The notes under the pieces: model-generated
Databases searched by the model: none
What the model was told of the DNA's origin: nothing
The model's input: the letters and a program-made list of their open reading frames with translations, nothing else
Position numbers and translations under genes: made by a program
In this document: one piece after another, positions 1 through 7,420 of the stretch
How the letters are laid out: each line of letters opens with the position of its first letter
How positions within the stretch are numbered: position 1 is the stretch's first letter
DNA from: Verrucomicrobiota bacterium
GTDB lineage: Bacteria > Verrucomicrobiota > Verrucomicrobiia > Limisphaerales > JAIPKD01
Direction of reading: 5' to 3'
Assembly: GCA_021733835.1 (NCBI GenBank)
Contig: JAIPKD010000022.1
Location: forward strand, 1 to 43,565
Length of the DNA: 43,565 nucleotides

Positions 1-1358
1 ACCGCCATGAATTTTGTCTTATCCGGATACGCGGCAAAAAGCGACTGCACATATATCTCGCCGAGCCGCTTGGACGCGCCCATTACATTCGTCGGGTTTA
101 TCGCCTTGTCCGTTGAAATCATCACAAACCGTTTGACGCCGTGCCTGAGCGCCAAGTCCGCAACGGCCTTCGTTCCGAACGTGTTGTTCTTTATCGCTTC
201 ACTCGGTTGCCCCTCCATCAGCGGCACATGCTTGTGCGCCGCGGCATGGAAAACCACTCCAGGCATAAACCTGCTGAAGATGTACTCCATACGCAGTTCA
301 TCCAGTATATCCCCGATAAGCGGTAAACTTATTCCACCATGACCTAGCTCGATCAATTCCTGTTCGATCTGGAATAAATTCAACTCGGATTGCTCGACCA
401 TGAGCAAGCGCTTCGGATTAAACGACGCTATCTGCCTGCATAGCTCACTGCCGATACTTCCACCGGCGCCTGTGACCAATACGACCTTATCTATTAGAAT
501 CTGGCGTATATCATCCACTTCAAGGTTCACTGGGTCTCTGCCCAGAAGGTCCTGGATTTCGACGGATCGAAGTTGACTGACCTTGACCTGCCCCGTTGCG
601 AGCTGATCCATAGAGGGCACTGTGGCACACTTCAGTTTCGACCTTTGCAGGAGACTTACCAGCTCGCCTATCCTCTTTGCCGGCGCCGACGGCATCGCTA
701 TAACCACCTCGTCGAGCTCGAGATTCAAGTGGTTATTCCTGAGCGATTCTGGGGCGCCGACTACAGGAATATCGTGAACACGCGAATACCATTTATCCGG
801 ATCATCATCGAAAAACGCCACCGGTACCAGGCCGAATCCACGCCGTTTCATAAGCTCCATGGCAAGTGACGCTCCCACGTCACCCGCTCCGAATATACCG
901 ACGCGCTTCGCCCTACGCGAACCTTTCACCGGCGGAGCGAAGTAACTCTCGAGAAATATCCTCAACGCCATTCGTACGCCACCCACGGCGCCGCAGGATA
1001 ATATAAAGTCTATCAGTATCACGCCACGCGGCGGCGTGGACTCCATTCCACCCTGCGTCCACACCAACAACATCACCGCCGACGCAGAGCCCATGGAATA
1101 CAGGACACGCTTCATATCCGGCACACTGAAGTACCGGAGGATTCCTTCGAATTGCCTGAAAAACCAGAGCAGCAGGAGCTTAAGCGCTACCACCCATACG
1201 CCGACCTTCCAATAAGAGGCCATCTCTCCCGCCGGCGGCGCGAAATCAAAGCGTAGTTGATATGAAAGCCATAAACATATGAACAGCAGTATCGTGTAAA
1301 TACTACCGAGCGAGACCAGACGGAATAATTTGGATCGCCTAAAAAAAGTTACCTTCAT
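1..1358 (-). CDS. CapD/WbpM-type nucleoside-diphosphate-sugar dehydratase/epimerase (3' end outside window)
   Basis: Membrane-anchored nucleotide-sugar enzyme of the long CapD/WbpM/PglF type. The family typically makes the 4-keto-6-deoxy UDP-sugar that a DegT aminotransferase then aminates. I read 452 codons without a stop from an ATG at 1358. Hydrophobic segments occupy roughly the first 130 residues. A first Rossmann motif, GIFGAGDVGAS, lies near residue 150, and the catalytic SDR domain opens with VTGAGGSIGSE near residue 290. HAAAHKHVPLME and STDKAINPTNVMGASKR follow. The Met in MGASK stands where classical SDRs have Tyr, which is normal for this long subfamily. The start is backed by GAGGAAA about 10 nt upstream. 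The gene is the last seen in the exosortase/EPS locus, 216 bp after the exosortase gene and with its own possible promoter. The C-terminus is cut by the window edge. Confidence 0.9.
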   Translation of the reverse strand, partial: MKVTFFRRSKLFRLVSLGSIYTILLFICLWLSYQLRFDFAPPAGEMASYWKVGVWVVALKLLLLWFFRQFEGILRYFSVPDMKRVLYSMGSASAVMLLVWTQGGMESTPPRGVILIDFILSCGAVGGVRMALRIFLESYFAPPVKGSRRAKRVGIFGAGDVGASLAMELMKRRGFGLVPVAFFDDDPDKWYSRVHDIPVVGAPESLRNNHLNLELDEVVIAMPSAPAKRIGELVSLLQRSKLKCATVPSMDQLATGQVKVSQLRSVEIQDLLGRDPVNLEVDDIRQILIDKVVLVTGAGGSIGSELCRQIASFNPKRLLMVEQSELNLFQIEQELIELGHGGISLPLIGDILDELRMEYIFSRFMPGVVFHAAAHKHVPLMEGQPSEAIKNNTFGTKAVADLALRHGVKRFVMISTDKAINPTNVMGASKRLGEIYVQSLFAAYPDKTKFMA

Positions 1359-1488
1359 TTCACACTTTCCTCATACCAAAACCCGGAGCTTAATTCAATC
1401 TTATTCCGACCTTCCAAACCGCACAATAGGATGATATCATTAAGTATACAAACGCCCGCCGTATATGGTAATTCCTTGATTGGAGATT

Positions 1489-1518
1489 ATTATTGCCGCG
1501 CACACCGCCTGCAGTCAA
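1489..1518 (-). promoter_or_regulatory. possible sigma-70 promoter for the CapD-like gene
   Basis: On the minus strand TTGACT (1513-1518) is followed after 18 nt by AATAAT (1489-1494), inside an A/T-rich AATAATAAT run. It lies in the 216-bp gap upstream of the CapD-like gene. The -35 is good and the -10 is only fair. Confidence 0.35.
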
Positions 1519-1574
1519 TAATATTTAGAAAGATCGTACAATAATTCAGTTTGCTCGAACTCGAGAAACAACTA

Positions 1575-2453
1575 CTAACCAATCTCATCGCCGGCGGCGG
1601 TCTTGCCATTCTCCATTCCGGCAAGGAACCAGGCGGCTAGTCCGACCAATACCGCTACGAATCCGAACACAGTCCAACCGGCGGGATCATGATAACGTTC
1701 AATCGCCGCTTCACCGTGGGAATTAGCGATCATTGTCAGAAAAAACGACCGCAGCACATTACCCAAAAACGCCGCAGCCAATCCGACTGCAATCAGTAAC
1801 ACCCTAAGCATATTACCTTTGAGTGACAACATCGCCAAAAACAGCGACGCCATAACAGCGGATTGGATACTCCTTATTCCGCTGCATGCGCCCTCGACGC
1901 CTACCGTCGCGCCCGGCAGGACAATCGTACTGCCTGCGCTCTCGGCCGGTATCCCAACGAAATTCAACAGCTCGATATTAATCCACGTGACAACGGACTT
2001 CAGCCCCAGGATGACGGTATTATGTATAAGCGACGGCAACGGCACTGCGACGAGAATGAAGCCGAACCCGACAATTAATTCCATGCCGTTTCGGATACCG
2101 TAAACATAAGCTACATTAGCGGTAACAATCAGGATGGCGCCCATGGCCAAACCGAGCGTTGACGCCGAGTTACTACCGTAGGCCGCTTGGAACGCCTGGA
2201 CAAGCAGGAGCATCAGACACCCGGCCACAACGCATACGGAACCAATCAGACTGCCGCTGTTCTCCTCCGGCGCAACCGATAACTTGTCGTGAACAAGTAT
2301 CAATGCCAGCACGGGTGTCAACCATCCAAAGCTCAGCTCAGGCCTGTTATTCCAAAACCACGCCAATCGTGTAACAAGCCATGTCATTACAAGGAACGCC
2401 GGCGCTAAACGCGCATACCTGTTCAGCCATAAGACCATAACGCGTCGCTTCAT
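1575..2453 (-). CDS. exosortase (transmembrane cysteine transpeptidase family)
   Basis: 292-residue polytopic membrane protein of the exosortase/archaeosortase family, which cleaves C-terminal sorting tails such as PEP-CTERM and transfers surface proteins. The family triad is visible: Cys190 in GACSGIRS, Arg235 in GNVLRS and His255 in RYHDPAGW, each beside a hydrophobic helix. About eight hydrophobic segments fill the rest. Its start overlaps the stop of the upstream EpsI-like gene by 4 bp (ATGA), so the two are translationally coupled, as is common for exosortase and its EpsI partner. No protein in the window carries an obvious PEP-CTERM-like tail, so substrates must be elsewhere or use another signal. 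The exosortase subtype cannot be assigned by eye. Confidence 0.9.
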   Translation of the reverse strand: MKRRVMVLWLNRYARLAPAFLVMTWLVTRLAWFWNNRPELSFGWLTPVLALILVHDKLSVAPEENSGSLIGSVCVVAGCLMLLLVQAFQAAYGSNSASTLGLAMGAILIVTANVAYVYGIRNGMELIVGFGFILVAVPLPSLIHNTVILGLKSVVTWINIELLNFVGIPAESAGSTIVLPGATVGVEGACSGIRSIQSAVMASLFLAMLSLKGNMLRVLLIAVGLAAAFLGNVLRSFFLTMIANSHGEAAIERYHDPAGWTVFGFVAVLVGLAAWFLAGMENGKTAAGDEIG

Positions 2454-3247
2454 ACGGCGCCTCCTCCTTCACCAGCGTGTCTTGAACTCTGCCACTCATC
2501 CAATTCCTCTTCATAATCACACCGCTCCAACCATTTCTCTAAAAAATCCTCGAGCCGTTTATCGCAGTCACCGATCGTATCCCCGCCGATTGTCGTGGAT
2601 ACACGTATGAACTGCTTCGGTCCATACATCGGGCGCCGCGTAATAAAAGCATCCCACACGCGCCGCCAATATTTACCATCAATTGCGCGGAGAAACGCGC
2701 CCGTCCGGCTACGGTCTTCACCATAGCGCTCACCCACTGAGAGATTATGATCCAGTCTGAACGGCAACGGCTCACCCCCGACCATGCCACCGAAATAAAC
2801 CAGTTCACGCCGCGCGCCGGCGGTGAACACCCTCCTCTCCATCACCAGCTCGAGACCCTCGACCGATATCGCCACCGTTTCCCCGGCAACCGGTTCGATC
2901 CTCCAGCCCGCCTCGGTCCAGCAACGATCCGGGGTATGCACGAAAAGCCCTATATCATGCGGCTTCTCATCGTATCTCTTCGCTGAGAACACGCGTATCA
3001 CTTCACTCCGCGCGTTTCTGAATTCGCCGTTGAAAATCCTGTCCGCAACGAGAATCCGTTCGGCGACATCGGAAACCGGAACAGGCCGGTACTCCCAATC
3101 ATCCATCTTATTGTTACCCGACAACCAGCACTTGCCGTAATCGCCGCCCGCATCTTGCGCATACCAAAACGCAGGCCAAGCCCATAGAACTAAAATTAGT
3201 ATGGATAACGACAAAGGATAAAGCGCGCTCGGGGTTATAATTTTCAT
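2450..3247 (-). CDS. EpsI-like exosortase-associated protein
   Basis: 265-residue protein with one N-terminal membrane anchor (LSLSILILVLWAWPAF) and an extracytoplasmic domain. The sequence HTPDRCWTEAGW near residue 105 matches the P-x-x-C...GW pattern typical of the EpsI/DUF3485 family, found beside or fused to exosortases in EPS loci. The exact function is unsettled; a role in EPS assembly or exosortase activity is usually assumed. It overlaps the exosortase by 4 bp and follows the hexapeptide acyltransferase by 22 bp, so it sits in the ACP-to-exosortase operon. The family call rests on this motif, size and context. Confidence 0.75.
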   Translation of the reverse strand: MKIITPSALYPLSLSILILVLWAWPAFWYAQDAGGDYGKCWLSGNNKMDDWEYRPVPVSDVAERILVADRIFNGEFRNARSEVIRVFSAKRYDEKPHDIGLFVHTPDRCWTEAGWRIEPVAGETVAISVEGLELVMERRVFTAGARRELVYFGGMVGGEPLPFRLDHNLSVGERYGEDRSRTGAFLRAIDGKYWRRVWDAFITRRPMYGPKQFIRVSTTIGGDTIGDCDKRLEDFLEKWLERCDYEEELDEWQSSRHAGEGGGAV

Positions 3248-3269
3248 AGCGTATAGTCCACTTGATATT

Positions 3270-3929
3270 CTATCGAATCATTGCCGCAATTTTCTTTATG
3301 TCCCCTTCACGACGCGCTCCAACCTGTACCAGCGGATTACCCGCGTAGACACGCCATGGTTTCAGATCATGATGCACTATCGCGCCTGCGGCGACTACGG
3401 CGCCCTCACCGATCTCCACATTCGGCAAAACAATCGCCCCTGCAAAGACCACCGCATGCGCGCCCACGCTCACCTTACCTCTCTTCACCACCCTGCACTC
3501 CGGGGGAACGGTCGGGTTCGTCGGTTTACCGCTGTTGATATCCTCGAGGCCTGTTATTATTAATGCGCGCGCGCTTATTCCGGCAAAATCGCCGATCCTG
3601 CATTCGCCGCCGCCGATGATCGCCGCACCGGCGGCAATATGCACGTTGCATCCTATATCGACACCGGCGCCGCCGTAGATAAACACGCCTTCATCGATTC
3701 TCGTCGATTCACCCACGCTTATTACTTCCGGCGGGAATAACCGGCTGCCTTTGAAAACCTTCAATCCTTTGCCGGCATATTTCAGGTTTCGGCGCAGTGT
3801 ATCTTCAGACAACAATTCACCGGCCGCGAATTCAGGCGGAGAATCTAAACGTGAACAGCGAGTTCGCTCATGAATCACACTTTCAGTGTCTCCCGTTTTT
3901 AGCTGTATAGGCTCTCTACGCACTCTCAA
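3270..3929 (-). CDS. left-handed beta-helix (hexapeptide repeat) acyltransferase
   Basis: 219-residue protein. Residues about 70-200 are imperfect hexapeptide repeats such as VDIGCNVHIAAGAAIIGG and VEIGEGAVVAAGAIV, with the closing PWRVYAGNPLVQVG typical of WbbJ/NeuD/maltose-acetyltransferase-like enzymes. These enzymes move acetyl or longer acyl groups from CoA or ACP to sugar hydroxyls or amines, usually as trimers. The N-terminal ~65 residues show no recognised domain. It lies 39 bp downstream of the SDR gene in the ACP/ligase/SDR operon, so an acyl-ACP donor and an EPS sugar acceptor is an attractive inference. Plain O-acetylation from acetyl-CoA is the conservative alternative. Confidence 0.85.
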   Translation of the reverse strand: MRVRREPIQLKTGDTESVIHERTRCSRLDSPPEFAAGELLSEDTLRRNLKYAGKGLKVFKGSRLFPPEVISVGESTRIDEGVFIYGGAGVDIGCNVHIAAGAAIIGGGECRIGDFAGISARALIITGLEDINSGKPTNPTVPPECRVVKRGKVSVGAHAVVFAGAIVLPNVEIGEGAVVAAGAIVHHDLKPWRVYAGNPLVQVGARREGDIKKIAAMIR

Positions 3930-3968
3930 GAATGATCAATTTGCAGCTGAGACCATCCCAGCGTCTAT

Positions 3969-4685
3969 TCAGCAACTAAAACCGCCGTCCGCCACTATCT
4001 CGGCGCCTGTAACGAACCGGGAATCATCCGAAATCAGGTACTTCACACAATCGGCTACGTCCCCGGCGCAACCAAGCCGGCCAAGGGCGGTACGTCTTCG
4101 AATCCGTTCTCTACCATGTTCGTCTATGGACTTCGTCATGTCGGTATCCATATAGCCGGGAATCACGCAGTTCGCACGGATTCCGCGGCTGCCGTACTCT
4201 CTGGCCACCGCGCGCGAGAATCCGAGGAGCCCCGCCTTCGCAGCCGCGTACACCGACAAACCGACGGTGCCGTTCTTTGCGGCGACCGACGATATAAACA
4301 CGATGCTTCCGCCGCCATGCATCATGCCTTTCACCACATGCCTGGCCATGACGATTACGGATGTGAGATTCACCTCTACGCAATTCCTGATATCCGGCAC
4401 ACCGCCGAGTGTCAGTATCCGCGCATACCCGGTTGCCGCGTTTGCGACGAATCCGTGTAATCCGTCAAACAGCCGAATCCGACTAAAGAAATCCTGATAA
4501 GATTCATAATCGCAGACGTCGAGTTCGTGGGCCTCGATACGCCCCGGATACCGCTCCGCCAAGTTTCTGAGCCCTTCGGTAATCGAGCGTGAGACGGTTA
4601 TCACGCCATAACCCGACGCGGCCAGCACGCCTGCCACCGCCAGGCCCAATCCCTTTGATCCACCGGTTATAAGGACTCGTTTCAT
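3969..4685 (-). CDS. SDR-family oxidoreductase, FabG-like
   Basis: 238-residue classical short-chain dehydrogenase/reductase. Visible are the cofactor glycine motif TGGSKGLG (residues 7-14), NAATG (82-86), the catalytic Ser in ISSVAAKNG and the YxxxK pair Tyr146/Lys150 in VYAAAKAG. The sequence after it (IRANCVIPGYMDTDM) is typical of 3-oxoacyl-ACP reductases. Its start overlaps the ligase stop by 4 bp, so it is translationally coupled to an acyl-activating enzyme and one gene removed from an ACP. That suggests reduction of an ACP-bound 3-keto acyl group, although many EPS-locus SDRs act on sugars. Substrate is not determinable from the sequence. Confidence 0.88.
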   Translation of the reverse strand: MKRVLITGGSKGLGLAVAGVLAASGYGVITVSRSITEGLRNLAERYPGRIEAHELDVCDYESYQDFFSRIRLFDGLHGFVANAATGYARILTLGGVPDIRNCVEVNLTSVIVMARHVVKGMMHGGGSIVFISSVAAKNGTVGLSVYAAAKAGLLGFSRAVAREYGSRGIRANCVIPGYMDTDMTKSIDEHGRERIRRRTALGRLGCAGDVADCVKYLISDDSRFVTGAEIVADGGFSC

Positions 4686-5734
4686 GTATCGCAGCTCAGA
4701 CGTTTCGCGTTGTTACCGATTTCCACCCTTTCATGCGACCATATCCGCGGCCACGCATACTTAGGCAACTTCGCCCGCAGATATTCTTTCAAGCCGCTCT
4801 CCACCACGCCCTCTTCATGTTCGGGATCGATCTCGTAGTTGAGCCGAACCGTTTGACCCAGTAACGAATCACTGGTTGCAACGGCCGTTGCGCGTCTGAT
4901 GCCCCGCGCACTCTCCGCCAGGGCGGATACCCGATTAAGGTCGACCTTGAGCCCGCCCACGTTTGCCGTGCCGGTGATCCGCCCGTTCACGCGAAACATG
5001 CCATCACGCGCATCTACTTGATCACCGGTTGAAATCCAGCATCCCTCCCTGAATAATTCGAGCCGCTTCTCCTCAATCCGCCACCGGCAAAAACGCGCCG
5101 CCAATTGCGTTACGTCAAACCATCCATCGACCCGCGGACTCTTGGCAATCACACCCAACTCGGAAGCGGCATAGATATTCAGGAACCTTACCGAACCAAA
5201 CCGCCGCGCCAATCTGCGCCCTGTGTTCGGTCTTAACGGTTCCCCGCCGAGCGTGATATGGTTTGGAGTCCACCGGCATTCAGCTCCGGCTTCGTTCTGT
5301 ATCAATAAATCCAGATACGTCGGCGTAGCAGAAACAGCGTCAGGCGAGTACACCGAAATCTTTCTCCAATCCTCTTCCCAGTCGGCATTCAGGCTCAGTA
5401 TGCCGCCGCCCGTCCCCCAGGCCTGAAGACCTACCGAGACACCGGCAAATGTCCAGGGTAAAAAAGGCGAGGCCCATAGCCATCCATTGCATCTTTGCGA
5501 ATACGAAATTCCACGCTTCAGCCGATCCCAATCCTTCCAGAATAATTTCGGTTCTCCTGTGGAACCTGAAGAATAGAGGCCGAGCCGCGGCGTCCCCGCG
5601 GACGCGCTGGAGGGGGCAGGAGTATCTTTAATATCTTTGTCACCGGCATTACAAACCAATACAGACACGCCATGTTCCAATCGCTCGAATACGCGGAACA
5701 AGTCTTCAAGAATCACCGGGCGCCAAATCTCCAT
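4682..5734 (-). CDS. short AMP-forming acyl ligase (ANL superfamily)
   Basis: 350-residue adenylate-forming enzyme, much shorter than the usual ~500 residues. It begins only ~50 residues before the phosphate-binding motif LYSSGSTGEPK and so lacks most of the N-terminal subdomain. Later core motifs are present: NIYAASELG (A5-like), STGDQV (A7), NGRITG (A8 hinge) and a C-terminal NNAKRL carrying the Lys expected near A10. The ATG at 5734 is preceded by AAGG at 10 nt and follows the ACP stop by 28 bp, so the short form looks genuine rather than a lost 5' end. The likely role is to activate a carboxylic acid and load it on the adjacent ACP. A 7-codon ORF (MKTKRYA) lies in the gap. Confidence 0.82.
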   Translation of the reverse strand: MEIWRPVILEDLFRVFERLEHGVSVLVCNAGDKDIKDTPAPSSASAGTPRLGLYSSGSTGEPKLFWKDWDRLKRGISYSQRCNGWLWASPFLPWTFAGVSVGLQAWGTGGGILSLNADWEEDWRKISVYSPDAVSATPTYLDLLIQNEAGAECRWTPNHITLGGEPLRPNTGRRLARRFGSVRFLNIYAASELGVIAKSPRVDGWFDVTQLAARFCRWRIEEKRLELFREGCWISTGDQVDARDGMFRVNGRITGTANVGGLKVDLNRVSALAESARGIRRATAVATSDSLLGQTVRLNYEIDPEHEEGVVESGLKEYLRAKLPKYAWPRIWSHERVEIGNNAKRLSCDT

Positions 5735-5762
5735 CTTAAGCGTACCTTTTTGTCTTCATGTT

Positions 5763-6002
5763 CTACTCCCGTCCTTCGATTAAGCCGATCAGCTCGCGCC
5801 ATGTCCGTGGCGGCTCGAGTTGATCAAAAGGTGATATGCCGAACTCTCGTTCCACCTCCACCATGATCTCGGCCATATCCAACGAATCAATCATCAGCGC
5901 GGATTCCATCAGCCTCATATCGAGACTAAAATCCCGGAGCACACCACCGTTACGCTTATGAATCTTCAAGACTAACGAGGTTATGAGTTCTTCCGGGTTC
6001 AC
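5763..6002 (-). CDS. acyl carrier protein
   Basis: 79-residue acidic helical protein with the phosphopantetheine attachment motif IDSLDMAE (Ser40), followed by VEVEREFGI as in ACPs. It starts with GTG. There is no strong Shine-Dalgarno sequence, but a possible promoter lies just upstream at 6103-6132. The gene heads a minus-strand run: ACP, ligase, SDR, hexapeptide acyltransferase, EpsI-like, exosortase. A stand-alone ACP inside an EPS locus, beside an acyl-activating enzyme rather than the fab genes, points to a dedicated acyl-transfer pathway. ACP and ligase genes are also known companions of proteobacterial exosortase-A loci. Confidence 0.88.
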   Translation of the reverse strand: MNPEELITSLVLKIHKRNGGVLRDFSLDMRLMESALMIDSLDMAEIMVEVEREFGISPFDQLEPPRTWRELIGLIEGRE

Positions 6003-6102
6003 GTTTTAACCAATTTTTTTGACTGACTGATATCCCAAGTCACCGGCGGTTTACAACAATGCCGATATTAAATCCGCGCACACTTCAAATTTCCATAATT
6101 CA

Positions 6103-6132
6103 ATATTAGCTCTACACGTGAATTTGAGTCAA
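6103..6132 (-). promoter_or_regulatory. possible sigma-70 promoter of the ACP-to-exosortase operon
   Basis: On the minus strand TTGACT (6127-6132), an 18-nt spacer and TAATAT (6103-6108) lie in the 191-bp A/T-rich gap between the aminotransferase and the ACP gene. This would let the operon start independently of the upstream sigma-54 regulator region. Confidence 0.45.
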
Positions 6133-6193
6133 TCCTATTCTACAGGCATATATTTATTATGCGGAGACATTATTTATAATTGGATTATTTGTT

Positions 6194-7387
6194 TCACATC
6201 GCGCCGATCGCACCGATCGCACCGGTGCGCGCATGCGCCTCGCGGATACGGGATACGACGAACTCACGTTCATCCCTGGTCATGTTACTCGAACTCGGCA
6301 GGCAAATTCCGCGCGCATGCAAGTCCTCGGCAACGTCTCCGCCCACACACTCGAACTCACTGAAAAGCTCCTGTTTATGCAACGGCCGCCATACGGGACG
6401 TGATTCGATGTCGGCGGCGTTGAGAAATTTGATCAAGTCCGAGCGGCTCATCAAGAACTGCGATTGATCGACCAGGAATACACTGAGCCAGTTGGTGTGG
6501 AGCCGGGAGTCTGCCTGTGGCATCAAATCGAATCCCGGTATATCTCTCAACATCTCGCTATACTCAAACGCGATCCGACGTCGTTGTTGAATTCGTTCCG
6601 TCAACACCCCGAGCTGCTCGCAAATAACGGCGGCCTGGAGTGTGCTTATCCTGTAGTTGTAACCCACCGACGAGTGCAGGTAATTATTCAATCCTTCCGG
6701 ATCGGCGTCCCGCGCCTGGGAAATCAAGAAACGTGCGCGGTCGGCCGCTGCCGCACTCGGTAATACAAGCATCCCACCGCCGGCGCCGGTTATTATCTTG
6801 TTTCCATTGAACGAATAAATTCCCGCGTCACCAAACACACCCGCCGGCCGGCCGCGAAACCTCGCACCGAGCGCCTCGGCGGCGTCTTCGATCAGCGCCA
6901 CCTCATACCGCCGGCAAATCTGCGTTATCTCATCCATTTCCGCCGGCTGTCCGAACAGGTGCACGACAATCACCGCTGACGGAAGGCTGTTGGCCCTCGC
7001 CCGTTTTTTCAGGAATGCCTCTAACAGGTTGGGGTCTAGATTCCACGAGCGCCGTTCACTATCGATAAACACAGGACGAACGCCCTCGTACAACAAAGGG
7101 TTGCAGGTAGCGGCAAGTGTGAGCGTGGGACATACAACCTCTGAGCCCGGCGCAATATCAAGCAGTTTCACGCCGATATGCATCGCCGCCGTGCCGTTTG
7201 AAACGGCCACGGCGTGAAGCCCCGTTAATTCGCTGAATCTGCTTTCAAGCTCTATTATCGCCGGGCCGACCGTGGAAATCCAGTTGGAATCCAGGACTTC
7301 TTTTACGGCCGACAATTCGCGCCCCGTCTGATGCGGCACGGAAAGATGAATACGCTTCTGCGCCCTTGCCGACGGCTGAAATTCCAT
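6194..7387 (-). CDS. DegT/DnrJ/EryC1/StrS-family PLP aminotransferase
   Basis: 397-residue sugar aminotransferase that would aminate a keto nucleotide-sugar using PLP and glutamate. Visible are SNGTAAMH near residue 83 (phosphate clamp), the Asp in LIEDAAEALGA near 188 that contacts PLP, and the Schiff-base Lys in YSFNGNKIITG. The opening HLSVPHQTGRE and SNWISTVGP are typical of the family. It is the expected partner of the CapD/WbpM-type dehydratase at the left edge: 4-keto-6-deoxy sugar to 4-amino sugar. The C-terminus ends in a short repeat, GAIGAIGAM, encoded by 9-nt repeats of gatcgcacc, probably replication slippage. It lies 33 bp downstream of the PAS/sigma-54 gene. Confidence 0.9.
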   Translation of the reverse strand: MEFQPSARAQKRIHLSVPHQTGRELSAVKEVLDSNWISTVGPAIIELESRFSELTGLHAVAVSNGTAAMHIGVKLLDIAPGSEVVCPTLTLAATCNPLLYEGVRPVFIDSERRSWNLDPNLLEAFLKKRARANSLPSAVIVVHLFGQPAEMDEITQICRRYEVALIEDAAEALGARFRGRPAGVFGDAGIYSFNGNKIITGAGGGMLVLPSAAAADRARFLISQARDADPEGLNNYLHSSVGYNYRISTLQAAVICEQLGVLTERIQQRRRIAFEYSEMLRDIPGFDLMPQADSRLHTNWLSVFLVDQSQFLMSRSDLIKFLNAADIESRPVWRPLHKQELFSEFECVGGDVAEDLHARGICLPSSSNMTRDEREFVVSRIREAHARTGAIGAIGAM

Positions 7388-7420
7388 GCCACATATTAAT
7401 ATGAAAATACGAAGTATTAG

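Noticed and set aside
5694-5770. Seven-codon ORF MKTKRYA before the ligase as a regulatory leader
   Set aside because: Too short to judge, with no associated hairpin; noted only in the ligase entry.
7370-7395. Sigma-54-like TGGCATG-N4-TTCAG over the aminotransferase start
   Set aside because: It overlaps the start codon, so transcription would begin inside the gene, and the conserved GC of the -12 element is not in place.
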